Positions 52,564-63,137 are shown, numbered from the stretch's first letter. The stretch is DNA of 64,000 nt from Marinomonas profundimaris (GCF_000508165.1 NZ_AYOZ01000061.1:1-64000); one strand, 5' to 3'. Numbers and translations: made by a program. Notes: generated by a model not told the origin, from the sequence alone.

Positions 52564-52676
52564 ATATTACTCCAAACATTTTAAAAATTAAGGCTTTAAT
52601 CCATTTTAGCCATGATATTGTATCCGACTAAACGTTACAGTATTTTTTTGTGTTTACTCTTCTTGCAAGGACCTTT

Positions 52677-53861
52677 ATGAAGAATAATGATGTACTTTTT
52701 TGCCGTAAAGCTGTGGTCAATCAACTCTCAGAAACAATAGCTTACTACATACTGCATCCAAGTAGCGTAACAAAAGGACAAGATTCAGATTTTTTAAGCG
52801 CCCTCTTTGTTGATGTTAATCTTACCGAAATAACACAGCAAAAAACCATTTTTTTTGAAAGTAACTTAGATGAGCTTAGTTCTTTGCCGCTGCAGAGCAA
52901 TATTAACATGGTTGTTTTTTTAAATGGTGCTGAAATATCAGAAGCAGATTTTGATGCGCTATCTGATTTTCGCCTTCAAGGTTATCAATTGGGTATTATA
53001 AACCCAGACCCAAATAATTATTCTGCCGCACTGCTTGGAACTTTTTCTCATGCACTCTTTGCCTTAGACTGCTTGTCGATGGAACAAACCATTACATTGG
53101 TAGAAGACCCGCTCATTGCGTCAAAAAACATTTGGGTCAATAAAATAGAAAAAGAGGCGCAATTTACACAATTACAACAAGTCTTACCCAATGCACACTT
53201 TAGTGGCAATTTTATAAATCGAATCACCTCGGTCAAAGGCAAACGAATATTGGCCTACAAAGCCATTTTAATTGATTTATTGGTTGCGCTGAATGACCGT
53301 GAATCCTCTCCTCGTATATTGGCCGATTACATAGAGTGCGATCCCACTCTGACGTATCGAATTATCAAACTCACCCATACCGCGCGCTATCGAAGCCAAT
53401 TTAATGTGTCTAATGCGCAGCGAGCGATTGAAATAATTGGCATAAGAGATTTGATTAAATGGGTCGGTTTAGTGATGCTGAGCAGTGTGTCTGGGAAACC
53501 AGATTGTTTATTCTCTATGGCGGTGTCTCGTGCCTGTTTTTGCCAAAGCCTCTCTGCTGCATTATTTCCAAAGTTAGAAGGTGCATTCCTAGTCGGACTT
53601 TTTTCCTACTTGCCTTATTTTCTTGATGAAGAGTTGCCAACACTGTTAAAAGAGCTACCGCTGGATGACAATATCAAATCTGCCTTATTAGTGCGCAAAG
53701 GCAATTTGGGTGGCATTTTGAAAATAGTGGAAGCTTATGAAGCAGGTCGTTGGGAAAACATTCCATTCGATCAACTTGTACTCAAGGAATTGTCTAAAGA
53801 GTCTCTTAAAGAATTGTATATAGAGAGTTTAAAAGACGCTCGAGAAATGGGAACGTTATGA
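52677..53861 (+). CDS. HDOD-domain protein with degenerate EAL-like N terminus
   Basis: A 394-residue cytosolic protein. The C-terminal half is an HDOD domain (segments SPRILADYIECDPTLTYRI and IIGIRDLIKWVGLVML). The N-terminal half follows the YuxH layout of an EAL domain fused to HDOD, but I cannot find the E-x-L signature or the metal ligands, so it is not expected to cleave cyclic-di-GMP. The ATG at 52677 follows AAGGAC. It overlaps tatD by four bases and reads divergently from cheV. Confidence 0.8.
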   Translation: MKNNDVLFCRKAVVNQLSETIAYYILHPSSVTKGQDSDFLSALFVDVNLTEITQQKTIFFESNLDELSSLPLQSNINMVVFLNGAEISEADFDALSDFRLQGYQLGIINPDPNNYSAALLGTFSHALFALDCLSMEQTITLVEDPLIASKNIWVNKIEKEAQFTQLQQVLPNAHFSGNFINRITSVKGKRILAYKAILIDLLVALNDRESSPRILADYIECDPTLTYRIIKLTHTARYRSQFNVSNAQRAIEIIGIRDLIKWVGLVMLSSVSGKPDCLFSMAVSRACFCQSLSAALFPKLEGAFLVGLFSYLPYFLDEELPTLLKELPLDDNIKSALLVRKGNLGGILKIVEAYEAGRWENIPFDQLVLKELSKESLKELYIESLKDAREMGTL

Positions 53862-54634
53862 TTGATATTGGTGTAAATATAAACCACCGTTTTTTGCTTG
53901 ATGATATGGTTAAAACCTTGAGTGAGATGCAAGAAAATAATGTGAATGGCATGATATGCATCGCATCTGACTTAGATGAGAGCAAGCAAGTTCAAGGGTT
54001 GAGTCAAATATACCCAAACGTTTGGAATACCTTGGGTTGCCACCCTCACCAAGCAAAATCATGGACGTCTGACAGTCAGTCTCAATTATCCGCACTCATT
54101 CATGGCGAAAGACCTGTGGCAATAGGTGAAATGGGATTGGATTTCAATCGTAATTACTCAACACCCGATGAACAGCGCCATGCCTTTCGCGAACAACTCG
54201 AATTAGCGTCCGAGCATAAATTACCCCTTTACCTCCATGAAAGAGACGCGCACAAAGAAATGCTTGAGACGCTCAAGCAGTATCCCGAGTTGGCACATAA
54301 GTCTGTGATTCACTGTTTTACAGGAAGCAAGGAAGCGCTAGATAATTACTTAGCACTTGGCTTGTATATTGGCATTACTGGCTGGGTGTGTGATGAACGT
54401 CGAGGCGGTGATTTACAAGACGCGATTCCTCATATTCCATTAGATAGAATTCTATTAGAAACTGATGCCCCGTTTTTGTTGCCTAGAAATATCCGACCGA
54501 GACCCAAAAAGAATCATCCGAAATATTTACCCTGGATAGCGGAAGAAGTGGCTCGATTGAAAGGCATTCCTCTTCAAACCTTGATTCAAGCGACAATGAA
54601 CAATACGGAAACGGTTTTTGGGATCCGCGCATAA
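53858..54634 (+). CDS. tatD: TatD DNase
   Basis: A 258-residue TIM-barrel metal enzyme. The start DIGVNINHRFLLDDM matches TatD rather than YcfH. Further motifs are LGCHPHQAKSW, GEMGLDFNRNY, HERDAH, IHCFTG and ETDAPFLLP. TatD acts as a 3'-5' exonuclease and repairs oxidised DNA. No tatABC genes are present. The ATG overlaps the stop of the HDOD gene. Confidence 0.92.
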   Translation: MIDIGVNINHRFLLDDMVKTLSEMQENNVNGMICIASDLDESKQVQGLSQIYPNVWNTLGCHPHQAKSWTSDSQSQLSALIHGERPVAIGEMGLDFNRNYSTPDEQRHAFREQLELASEHKLPLYLHERDAHKEMLETLKQYPELAHKSVIHCFTGSKEALDNYLALGLYIGITGWVCDERRGGDLQDAIPHIPLDRILLETDAPFLLPRNIRPRPKKNHPKYLPWIAEEVARLKGIPLQTLIQATMNNTETVFGIRA

Positions 54635-54644
54635 TATTGATTAG

Positions 54645-56987
54645 TTAAAGTAAGGATATTTGCTGAGAAAGCAAGCTGGCCATATTGGTTTTAAAGAACG
54701 GTAAAATGCTGTCTGCGATAGGTTCAATTTGTTTTTCTATATAATGTTCGTAATCCAAATCAACTAAGTTGTTTTCACCCTCATAAGGCACGACACCAGA
54801 GCGCTGATAGACATAATAAACACGCTTTCGACCTTTGTTGTATTCTAAGGGCAAACCTTGCTCAGCCCTTTTTTGATCAATGATTGCCGCCGCTCTCACA
54901 TGAGGCGGTTTGTTTTTTGTATAAGACGACAAAGGCCTACTTAACTGCTTGCTGTACACCAATTGATTGTCATAGTAACCAGATCGAAGTTTATCTATTG
55001 TGTCTTGAATGAAGGCCACAGGGTTTTCATCATTAAAGATTTTTTCAAACAGCGTACGTTGAAATTGCCTAGCAAGCGGAGTCCAATCTGTGCGAGCGGC
55101 TTCAAGCCCTTTAAAAATTAATTTCCCTTGAGACTTGCCAGCATAGCGCTTTTTACTGCCTTCTTCTTGGCCGCGTATTGTTGGCATAAAGAAACGTTCG
55201 TAAACCTGCTCAAACTCTAACTCTAAATGGGATTCAAGTTGAGCATACTTAAGGCACCACTGTGACAAGCAATCGTTGATCTGCTGGCATAGCCATAAAC
55301 CTTGTTCTTTTGGATCAAGGTTCGTGTCGCTTAAAGTGACAAAAAGAGAATCAGTGTCTCCGTAAATGACCTTAGCCCCCCTTTCTTCCATCCAGGTTTT
55401 TGTTCTTCCAAGTAATTCATGACCCCGCATGGTAATGGAACTGGCTAATTCGGCATGATAAAAGCGGCAGACATTGGACCCTAAAACACCATAAAAAGAG
55501 TTCATGATGATTTTAATGGCGTAACTCAATATGTCATTGCCCTCTTTTTTTGCGGTCTCCCTTGCTTGAGCGAGCTCAGTAATGAGTTCAGGTAATATTG
55601 CATTTTTTCTGTCGAAATGAGCACCGAGAAAACCTGGCACTAAGTCAGGGTCTATCGTGGTTGTTTTTAGTTGTTTGTGTGTCGCACAGACTCTTGCTAA
55701 AGGGTCAATATGAAAGGTACGGATGATACTGGGATAGAGGCTTTTGAAGTCGAAAACGAGAACATTTTTATACAAACCGGGTATTGATGACATAACAAAA
55801 CCGCCAGGGCTCGCAACAAAGTCGTCATCCGTCCAAGCGGGGGCAACCCAACCAGCCGCGTGTAATCTGGGTAAATATAAGTTTTCAAAGGCCGCCACGG
55901 AGCCACCAGTTTGTTCAAATGGGATGCCTGTTAAATCCACTCGGGTTTGCTGCAATTGGATCAGCTTAAGCTTAGCAAAAATACGCATAACAAGGTCGCA
56001 GTCTTGAAGGTTGTACGCCACAAAAGCCGCTAAATCTTCCCGATGCAATCTTTCTATTTCTTGCCATCGCTCGCTGCCATGAAGGAGCTTTCCATCATCT
56101 AGAATTTCTTTGCTGACATTATTTAGGCTAAATGATTCAAAGTGATAACCACCTACTTTTAATAAAGTGATGCCATCTAACGCCACTCGACCAGGGATGC
56201 TAGCAAAATATTGTCCTTGATTATCGGATGAACGAATATTCCAGTTTTCGCCGTTCACACCAAACGCTGGTTTAATCCCCAGAATCTGGCAACGCTGATC
56301 AATAAACTGCAAATCGAATCCAATAAGATTCCAACCAATAAAAATGTCTGGAGAATGCTTTTTGACGTAGCGAATAAATGCAAGCAATAAGCTTTTTTCA
56401 TCCTTGAAAGGCTCAACAATCTCAGGTGTGTCCTCCTGATCTGTCACCACAAATGCAATACGTTGTTCAGCACTGGTAATACCAATTGAAAGCAAGGTAT
56501 TGGTGGAGACTGACGTTTCTATGTCTAACGACCAAACATTCCATTCAGGTTGCCAATCGCCGGCGATAATACGAGCTTGACGAAAGGTTTGATTGCCCGC
56601 ATCGGGAACACCAATAAAGCGTACGGCGCCACGAATATTACGCTCCATCAAATATCGATTGTGCGCTTTAATATCTTCTTCGAAAACACAATAGCCGCCT
56701 CGTTTTACTAAGCGGATCATTTGCTGGTGGAGTGTCAAACTGCTACTTTGTATTAATATAACAGGACGGTTTTCGAAAGACCTGAACGTAGTGGGCGCTA
56801 ATATTACGCCTTTGAAGTGATTCGGAAGGCTCTCGATCGGAGCGTCTGTAAAAAACACACTGAGTTGTCTATCGGGTAGAACTTTTACTGTTCCTTCCGG
56901 CGTTTTTATAAACAGGCTCATTTCGATCTGGCCGCCAACGTCACGGGTATGGCGGCTGACAATATAGCCTTGCTTTTCTACAAACAT
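54645..56987 (-). CDS. polB: DNA polymerase II
   Basis: A 780-residue family B polymerase, usually SOS-induced. The 3'-5' exonuclease motifs are WSLDIETS, NLIGFDLQFI and YNLQDCDLV. Polymerase motifs are FDFKSLYPSII (A), KIIMNSFYGVLG (B) and YGDTDSLFV (C), all intact. Length matches E. coli PolB. I did not find a convincing LexA box upstream of 56987. Confidence 0.96.
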   Translation of the reverse strand: MFVEKQGYIVSRHTRDVGGQIEMSLFIKTPEGTVKVLPDRQLSVFFTDAPIESLPNHFKGVILAPTTFRSFENRPVILIQSSSLTLHQQMIRLVKRGGYCVFEEDIKAHNRYLMERNIRGAVRFIGVPDAGNQTFRQARIIAGDWQPEWNVWSLDIETSVSTNTLLSIGITSAEQRIAFVVTDQEDTPEIVEPFKDEKSLLLAFIRYVKKHSPDIFIGWNLIGFDLQFIDQRCQILGIKPAFGVNGENWNIRSSDNQGQYFASIPGRVALDGITLLKVGGYHFESFSLNNVSKEILDDGKLLHGSERWQEIERLHREDLAAFVAYNLQDCDLVMRIFAKLKLIQLQQTRVDLTGIPFEQTGGSVAAFENLYLPRLHAAGWVAPAWTDDDFVASPGGFVMSSIPGLYKNVLVFDFKSLYPSIIRTFHIDPLARVCATHKQLKTTTIDPDLVPGFLGAHFDRKNAILPELITELAQARETAKKEGNDILSYAIKIIMNSFYGVLGSNVCRFYHAELASSITMRGHELLGRTKTWMEERGAKVIYGDTDSLFVTLSDTNLDPKEQGLWLCQQINDCLSQWCLKYAQLESHLELEFEQVYERFFMPTIRGQEEGSKKRYAGKSQGKLIFKGLEAARTDWTPLARQFQRTLFEKIFNDENPVAFIQDTIDKLRSGYYDNQLVYSKQLSRPLSSYTKNKPPHVRAAAIIDQKRAEQGLPLEYNKGRKRVYYVYQRSGVVPYEGENNLVDLDYEHYIEKQIEPIADSILPFFKTNMASLLSQQISLL

Positions 56988-57018
56988 TTAAACAGCCCAG
57001 TGTATTTTAAAGTGCTAA

Positions 57019-59478
57019 CTATAAACCACGCAATAACAGCATAGGCGGCACTTTTAACACAGTTCTACTGGCAAATATACCGATGGTTGAAATAACGCAA
57101 ACGCCAATTAATGGTCCAAACAACCACAGCAACGGGTGAAAACTTGCGTCAGCATTGAATACAAACACCTGTAAGCCATACAAACACATTTCAGCGCCTA
57201 TCGCCGCGATAAGGCCAGAAAAGAATCCCAATGCACCAAATTCGACAAATAATGCCTGCCTTACTAGCGAACTTTTTGCGCCTAAGACTCTCAGTAATGC
57301 GCCCTCTTCTAATCGCTCTTCTAAAGTAGACCGTACACTGGCCAGTAACACCAGCGCGCCGGCACTCAAAATACAGAACAAAACCAGTTGAATGGCTTGA
57401 GACAACTGGCCAATGATGGACTGAATCTGTTTGAGAATGTCACCAACATTAAGAATCGATACGGTTGGAAATTGAGACATCGCTTTATAGAATGGTTGCG
57501 CTGAAGCATCATCAATGAACAAGCTGCTCACAAAGTTGGCAGGGTAATTCTCCAGTGCACTTTTAGGCAAGATTAGATAAAAGTTGGGCTGCATCGACCC
57601 CCAATCAACCGTTCGTACCGACGTGATAGGCAAGGTCATGATATTGCCGCCAATGTTAAGAGTTAATTGGTCGCCAAGAGTGAGTTTTGCTTCTTTAGCG
57701 ACGCGCTGTTCAATGGACAAACCCTGCGCTGAAAAATCACCTGAAACGAGTTCGTTCCCTTTTCCAAGAGTGTCTGACCAGGTTAAATTCAGTTCTCGCT
57801 CATACAGTTCAGGCTCGCCTTTATCATCTGGATACAAACTTTGTACGGTGACACCATTCGCTGCAGTTACTCGGCCACGCACCATAGGAAACCAATCGGA
57901 CGTTTGTACATTGAGCTTGTGTGTCTCGTTATTAATCTGCTCTATTTGGTTTGCTTGCACGTTAAATAAATAATGATTGGGTGCGTTTTCGGGTAATTGT
58001 TGTTGCCAATCTGCAATCAAACTCGACTTTACGCCGATGAGAATCAGGGTCAGCATGATGATTAAAGTAAAAACCAACAGCTGAAACAAATTCGGAACCA
58101 ACCTTCTGTATAAAGAAGCGAGACCAATTTGCCAGCCACTGGTAGCGCCAGACGTTAATGAGCGCCCAAGCTTAAACGCAAGCCAGCCCATACCAGCAAC
58201 GAGCAGTGCTATGCCGAAAATTGCCGCCGTCATAATACTTGGCAGTAAAAAACCATTGGTATAGACACACATCAACCCATACAAACCAATAAAGCCAATC
58301 AAATAAATGACAAAAGTGTTTAATTCCACTTTTGCATTGGGCTGGAGAACAGACAAGGGTGATATTTTAGTCAAATGAGATATAAGAGGCAGGCAAAAAA
58401 CCAACATGGAAATTAGCCCTGTTGTTGCTCCCAACCATAAGCGGCTCACCGATGGCTCAGGCAACGTTGTCGACATTAAGCCTGAAAGTAAAGAGGCAAT
58501 AATTTCTTGTATTCCCCACCCTATTACTAGCCCGATGACCGCTCCCGCCACAAATAATGTCAAAAGCTGCTGTAGGAACATCTTTCCTAACAGTTGAGGC
58601 GTTGCTCCCAGTGTTTTTAAAATCGCGACTTGCATAAGGTGACGCTTTACAAATCGAGCTGAGGCAAGCGCCATGGCGACGCCCGACATAACAACAGCCA
58701 AGGTTCCTGCGAGCAGCAAAAAGGATTCTGCGCGTCCAATGGTATCGCCAATGCGTTCGCCACGCTGCGTAGGTGTCTGCCAGCGCTGCCCTTCATTTAA
58801 TTGAGGCATAACCCAAGCTTCATATTGATCTAGAATCGATTTTTCACCAGCAAGTAGCAGCGAATAGCGAACTCGACTGCCCGGAATGATCACATTAGTC
58901 GCCGCTAGATCCACCATATTCATAACGGCGCGAGGTGAAATTGCAAAGGCAGACGTGCTTGACCCAGGGTCTCGAACTAAGTATTTCATGACCGTTAGCG
59001 TTACATCGCCGACTTCAATTTGATCCCCAATCGTTACGTTTAGCAAGCTGGCAAGGCGAGAGGAAACCCATATTTCGCCTTGTACTGGCATACCGGTCGA
59101 CGCGCTTCCAGTACCGAATAGAGTGTCATCAATGAGATAAGCGCCTTTAAGAGGGTAGCCTTCACTTACCGCACTTAACTGTGATAATTGAAGAGAATCA
59201 CCTGCGAACATCATAGTCGTAAATGAGGTTCTTTGAGCGTGCTTTAGGCCTAAATCGTCCGCCTTTGTTTGCCATATATTTGGGATAGCGTCATCTGAGC
59301 GGATCAATCGATCTGCAGCTAATAAGTTAGCAGATTCTTGTTCAAACGAAAGTTGTAAGCGATCAATAAATAAGCCAATCGACGTCACTGTACTAACGGA
59401 AATAATCAATGCCAAAAGAAGTGTCAGCAAATCTCCGCTTCGAAGGTCTCTTAACATTAAGCGATAGGTAAAACTCAT
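57019..59478 (-). CDS. ybbP: ABC transporter permease, FtsX-like (YbbP)
   Basis: An 819-residue inner-membrane protein with two FtsX/MacB-type core domains and about ten helices in YbbP layout. FtsX segments occur near residues 270-390 and at the C terminus. It pairs with YbbA as an exporter of unknown substrate. The ATG at 59478 overlaps the ybbA stop (ATGA); a frame open to 59529 is less likely. The stretch 59461-59478 is shared with ybbA. Confidence 0.9.
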   Translation of the reverse strand: MSFTYRLMLRDLRSGDLLTLLLALIISVSTVTSIGLFIDRLQLSFEQESANLLAADRLIRSDDAIPNIWQTKADDLGLKHAQRTSFTTMMFAGDSLQLSQLSAVSEGYPLKGAYLIDDTLFGTGSASTGMPVQGEIWVSSRLASLLNVTIGDQIEVGDVTLTVMKYLVRDPGSSTSAFAISPRAVMNMVDLAATNVIIPGSRVRYSLLLAGEKSILDQYEAWVMPQLNEGQRWQTPTQRGERIGDTIGRAESFLLLAGTLAVVMSGVAMALASARFVKRHLMQVAILKTLGATPQLLGKMFLQQLLTLFVAGAVIGLVIGWGIQEIIASLLSGLMSTTLPEPSVSRLWLGATTGLISMLVFCLPLISHLTKISPLSVLQPNAKVELNTFVIYLIGFIGLYGLMCVYTNGFLLPSIMTAAIFGIALLVAGMGWLAFKLGRSLTSGATSGWQIGLASLYRRLVPNLFQLLVFTLIIMLTLILIGVKSSLIADWQQQLPENAPNHYLFNVQANQIEQINNETHKLNVQTSDWFPMVRGRVTAANGVTVQSLYPDDKGEPELYERELNLTWSDTLGKGNELVSGDFSAQGLSIEQRVAKEAKLTLGDQLTLNIGGNIMTLPITSVRTVDWGSMQPNFYLILPKSALENYPANFVSSLFIDDASAQPFYKAMSQFPTVSILNVGDILKQIQSIIGQLSQAIQLVLFCILSAGALVLLASVRSTLEERLEEGALLRVLGAKSSLVRQALFVEFGALGFFSGLIAAIGAEMCLYGLQVFVFNADASFHPLLWLFGPLIGVCVISTIGIFASRTVLKVPPMLLLRGL

Positions 59479-60158
59479 AGGGATTTTTCCGTTAATTGGC
59501 CTGAAGACATGATCAATTGACGATCGCACATTTTAGCGAGGTCATTGTCATGGGTCACCATAACTAACGTTGTTCCTTGAGACTGATTAAGCTCGAACAA
59601 CAGCTTAATGATTAAATTACCATTGTCTTCATCAAGGTTCCCTGTAGGCTCATCTGCAAACAGTACCTTAGGATCAGAAGCGAACGCTCGAGCAATCGCA
59701 ACTCGTTGTTGCTCTCCACCTGAAAGCTGATTTGGATAATGCGTTAAGCGGTGTGATAAACCCACTTTTTCAAGCAGTGCTTCGGCTTTTTGTCTTGCCT
59801 TTTTGTCCCCTTTTAGTTCAGCAGGTAACATCACATTTTCGATGGCTTGAAGACTGGGCAGTAGATGAAAAGATTGAAATACAAAACCTACGTATTGACC
59901 GCGCGCCAATGCCCTTTGCTCTTCCGTCTGACTTGAAAAAGGATTGCCATAAAGGACAATTTCACCCGAAGTATTGACGTCTAATCCAGCGAGCAAACCG
60001 AGTAAAGTGGATTTCCCTGAACCAGATGCCCCGACGATGGCGACCGATTCACTTTCCTTGATTTCCATATTTATTCCTTTCAATATGGTTAAATCCCCTG
60101 TATTCGAAGTCACGGTGTGAGTTAAGTTAGTTACTTTAATCGCGGTGTTTCTTGACAT
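59475..60158 (-). CDS. ybbA: ABC transporter ATPase YbbA
   Basis: A 227-residue LolD/MacB-type ATPase. Walker A is [12 protein letters not shown], the signature is [15 protein letters not shown], and Walker B is [12 protein letters not shown]. It energises YbbP. Its start lies 25 bases from tesA on the other strand, the classic tesA/ybbA-ybbP arrangement of gammaproteobacteria. Confidence 0.94.
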   Translation of the reverse strand: MSRNTAIKVTNLTHTVTSNTGDLTILKGINMEIKESESVAIVGASGSGKSTLLGLLAGLDVNTSGEIVLYGNPFSSQTEEQRALARGQYVGFVFQSFHLLPSLQAIENVMLPAELKGDKKARQKAEALLEKVGLSHRLTHYPNQLSGGEQQRVAIARAFASDPKVLFADEPTGNLDEDNGNLIIKLLFELNQSQGTTLVMVTHDNDLAKMCDRQLIMSSGQLTEKSL

Positions 60159-60183
60159 AGTGATTCACTCTAAAAGGTTTGAT

Positions 60184-60810
60184 ATGTATTTAAAAAGACA
60201 GTTAAAAATGTTTTGTTCGGCCGTCACTCTTATCTTTCTGAGTGGTTATGCATCGGCGACCACTTTACTCATTATGGGCGATAGCCTAAGTGCCGCGTAC
60301 AATTTACGACAACAGGATGGTTGGGTTAGTTTACTGGAAAATCAACTTTCTCAATCCCATCCTGACGTTTCAGTAATTAATGCCAGTGTCAGTGGCGAAA
60401 CCACTCAAGGTGGTCTGTCACGTTTTAGTTCGCTTTTGGCAACGCATAAACCTAAATGGGTTGTGTTAGAGTTGGGCGCCAATGATGCTTTACGTGGTTA
60501 CCCTTTAAATCAGACCACGTTAAATCTTGAAAAAATGATTGAACAGGCACAGCAAGTCGGTGCGGTCACTTTGCTGATCGGCAATCAAATCCCTCAAAAT
60601 TATGGCAAGCGCTACACCCAAATGTTTTTTAACTTGTATAAAGACATTGCGAGTAAGTACAACGTCGCCTATATGCCATTTATGCTAAAAGGTGTCGCAT
60701 TGAACAAAGATCTAATGCAAGACGATGGCCTTCATCCCAATAAAGACGGCCAACCTGTTGTGCTTCAAAACATCTTGCCATATTTACAACCACTAATGAC
60801 AAAGAAGTAA
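60184..60810 (+). CDS. tesA: periplasmic acyl-CoA thioesterase I / lysophospholipase
   Basis: A 208-residue GDSL hydrolase with a signal peptide (cleavage near YASA). The SGNH blocks are intact: LLIMGDSLSAAYN (Ser), GETTQGG, LGANDALRG (Asn) and DDGLHPN (Asp and His). It hydrolyses acyl thioesters and lysophospholipids in the periplasm. The ATG at 60184 has AAAAGG seven bases upstream. A frame open back to 60145 would place extra residues before the signal peptide. Confidence 0.94.
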   Translation: MYLKRQLKMFCSAVTLIFLSGYASATTLLIMGDSLSAAYNLRQQDGWVSLLENQLSQSHPDVSVINASVSGETTQGGLSRFSSLLATHKPKWVVLELGANDALRGYPLNQTTLNLEKMIEQAQQVGAVTLLIGNQIPQNYGKRYTQMFFNLYKDIASKYNVAYMPFMLKGVALNKDLMQDDGLHPNKDGQPVVLQNILPYLQPLMTKK

Positions 60811-60820
60811 GGAAAGATAA

Positions 60821-61756
60821 ATGAAAGCGGTTTTCCTAGACAGAGGGTCATTCCCTGATTACGTAAAAATAGATTATCCATCGAAAATATCTGAAGTGAT
60901 GGAATATGAGAACTCCTCACCTGAACAAGTCGCTGATCGTATTAAAGACGCGGATATTGTTCTTAGCAATAAGGTCGTATTAACCGCAAGCGCAATCGAA
61001 AGTGCAACAAACTTGCGTCTTGTTCAAGTCATGGCAACGGGAACAAACAATGTCGATATTAAAGCCTGCTCAAGCCGCGGAATTGCGGTTCAAAATGTCG
61101 CTGACTATTCGACAATCAGTGTTCCTGAGCACACTTTTGCTATGCTGTTGTCGCTGCGTAGAAATTTAACGTCGTATTTTGATGATATAAAAGCGGGAAA
61201 GTGGGCAGACTCAAAACATTTTTGCTTTCTTGATTACCCAATCAAAGATTTATCAGGGACGACTTTGGCCATTATTGGGGGCGGAACGTTAGGAAAAAAA
61301 GTCGCTTCCATTGCTCAAGCGTTCGACATGAAGGTGATTTTTGCTGACCGAAAAGGCGCCAAAACCATTCGGGCAGGGTATGTGAGTTTTCAGGACGCAC
61401 TCGCGTTAGCGGATGTAATAAGCGTAAATTGTCCCTTAACAGACGACACTAAAAATTTGATTGGTGATGATGAGTTTTTACGAATGAAACCAAGCTGCCT
61501 ATTATTGAACATCAGTCGTGGCGGCATTGTGGATGAACACGCATTAGTCAGAGCGTTTGATAAAAACACGATTGCGGGAGCGGCATTTGATGTTGCTACT
61601 CAAGAACCTATGCTACTTGACCATCCACTTCAGGCATTGACTAAACGCCCCAATTTTTTACTGACGCCACACATTGCGTGGGCAAGCGACGAGGCGATGC
61701 AAACCTTAGTAAATATTGCGATGAAAAAAATAACTGCTTTTATAGATAAAACATAA
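60821..61756 (+). CDS. D-2-hydroxyacid dehydrogenase (glycerate/hydroxypyruvate type)
   Basis: A 311-residue NAD(P)-dependent enzyme. The cofactor motif is LAIIGGGTLGKKVA, with ISRGGIVDEHAL and the catalytic histidine in LTPHIAWAS. It is closest in feel to glycerate dehydrogenase HprA but exact substrate is open. It lies 10 bases after tesA and shares one base with truC, so the three are probably cotranscribed. Confidence 0.88.
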   Translation: MKAVFLDRGSFPDYVKIDYPSKISEVMEYENSSPEQVADRIKDADIVLSNKVVLTASAIESATNLRLVQVMATGTNNVDIKACSSRGIAVQNVADYSTISVPEHTFAMLLSLRRNLTSYFDDIKAGKWADSKHFCFLDYPIKDLSGTTLAIIGGGTLGKKVASIAQAFDMKVIFADRKGAKTIRAGYVSFQDALALADVISVNCPLTDDTKNLIGDDEFLRMKPSCLLLNISRGGIVDEHALVRAFDKNTIAGAAFDVATQEPMLLDHPLQALTKRPNFLLTPHIAWASDEAMQTLVNIAMKKITAFIDKT

Positions 61757-62502
61757 TGATGTTAGATATTTTATTTGAAGACGAACACCTTGTTGTCGTC
61801 AATAAGCCCGCTGGATTACTCGTGCATCGGACGCACTTAGCGAAAGAAGAAGAGGATGCCGTCGTTCAGAGGCTAAGAGATCAGACAGGCAAATGGGTAT
61901 TCCCTGTTCATCGTCTTGATCGTGGTACTTCTGGCGTATTGGTCATGGCATATAGTCCAGAAGTGGCAAGGCGACTTTCTGTTCAATTTTCAGAATCTAA
62001 AACACAAAAGACATACCACTGTTTGGTAAGGGGTTTTTGTGATGCGGTCGGTGTTATCGATTATCCTCTAGCAAAACTCAATGAGCAAAAGGGCCGATCA
62101 CGATTTAAAATTGAAGGCACTGAAAAGGAAGCGGAAACGCAGTTTGTTAGGCTCGCTCAATATCAACTTCCAGTGTCTGTTAGTCGTTACGATAGTATGC
62201 GTTTGAGTTGGGTTGAAGTAACTCCGAAGCAAGGTAGAAAGCATCAAATCCGTCGGCATTTTAAACATCTATTAAATCCGCTTGTTGGTGATTCGTGTTA
62301 TGGCTGTCGCCATATAAACAAAGCAGTAAAAGACATTTGGCCGGATGATTTCAGATTAATGCTTCACGCTTCTAGACTCCAGTTTGTTCACCCAATAACA
62401 GACCAAGAAATGACAGTGGAAGCGGGGTTAAGTGACAAAATACTAAACATCTTAACGATATTAGAAAGTCATAAAATCGGTTCAACCACTAATACCATTT
62501 GA
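61756..62502 (+). CDS. truC: tRNA pseudouridine(65) synthase
   Basis: A 248-residue RluA-family enzyme. The catalytic aspartate is in VFPVHRLDRGTSGVLV. The start LDILFEDEHLVVVNKPAGLL and DRLDD-free short N terminus (no S4 domain) match TruC, which modifies U65 in certain tRNAs. Another RluA-family role is possible. The ATG shares one base with the upstream stop; a second ATG directly follows. Its end overlaps the GNAT gene by 21 bases. Confidence 0.88.
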   Translation: MMLDILFEDEHLVVVNKPAGLLVHRTHLAKEEEDAVVQRLRDQTGKWVFPVHRLDRGTSGVLVMAYSPEVARRLSVQFSESKTQKTYHCLVRGFCDAVGVIDYPLAKLNEQKGRSRFKIEGTEKEAETQFVRLAQYQLPVSVSRYDSMRLSWVEVTPKQGRKHQIRRHFKHLLNPLVGDSCYGCRHINKAVKDIWPDDFRLMLHASRLQFVHPITDQEMTVEAGLSDKILNILTILESHKIGSTTNTI

Positions 62503-62991
62503 CCAGCGAAATACCCAACAGTCATGAATATCTGGCTCTAAATTAATTGCATCCTTTTGAATTTCATTCATTTCAAAGCCGCAAGATAAAAGGACTTTAA
62601 TTGAGGCTTTATTATGATCTGCAACTTGAGCATACACTTCCCTTACGCCACTACTCGCCCAAATAAGCAGTAAATTTTTGAGCACGTATTGAGCAATACC
62701 TTGGTTGGTGAATGTCTTAGCAATTCGATAAGACACCTCCATTGAGAGATTTTTATCGTCCAAAATTTGCCCATTGAACCGCCCGATCAAGACATCGTTT
62801 GGTAAATAAACCAAGTACTGCATTCGCTTAAGATGGCTTCGAAGTAAATGTTTGAAATAGAACTCCGTTTGTTGGCGCAGCATTTGACTTGGCAGGAACT
62901 GAGAAAACCAGCCTCTATTTCTAAACTCAAACAATAAAATACTTCTAAGATCGGCTTCTGTAGCTTGTCGGATGATTAACGTGTTTTTCAT
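62482..62991 (-). CDS. GNAT-family acetyltransferase
   Basis: A 169-residue N-acetyltransferase of the RimJ/RimL-like type. The fold is seen from the start IIRQATEADLRSILLFEFRN and the acetyl-CoA region TNQGIAQYVLKNLL, with a degenerate Q/R-x-x-G-x pattern. The substrate is unknown. The ATG at 62991 lacks a good ribosome site. Confidence 0.78.
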   Translation of the reverse strand: MKNTLIIRQATEADLRSILLFEFRNRGWFSQFLPSQMLRQQTEFYFKHLLRSHLKRMQYLVYLPNDVLIGRFNGQILDDKNLSMEVSYRIAKTFTNQGIAQYVLKNLLLIWASSGVREVYAQVADHNKASIKVLLSCGFEMNEIQKDAINLEPDIHDCWVFRWSNGISG

Positions 62992-63137
62992 GGTCAAGTA
63001 TGCGCTTTCAAATTAGAGATGTTCTTAGTTTAGTGTAGAACTTGTTGGAATGCCGAATAATGCATTTTTTATCTCGATAAGATTCATTGAGATGGTAGAA
63101 TGCCGCCTTTTAATCATTGATCGAGGAACCGCTATTT

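Noticed and set aside
52564..52676. Sigma-28 flagellar promoter for cheV
   Set aside because: I looked for TAAA and GCCGATAA at the usual spacing on the minus strand and found no acceptable match.
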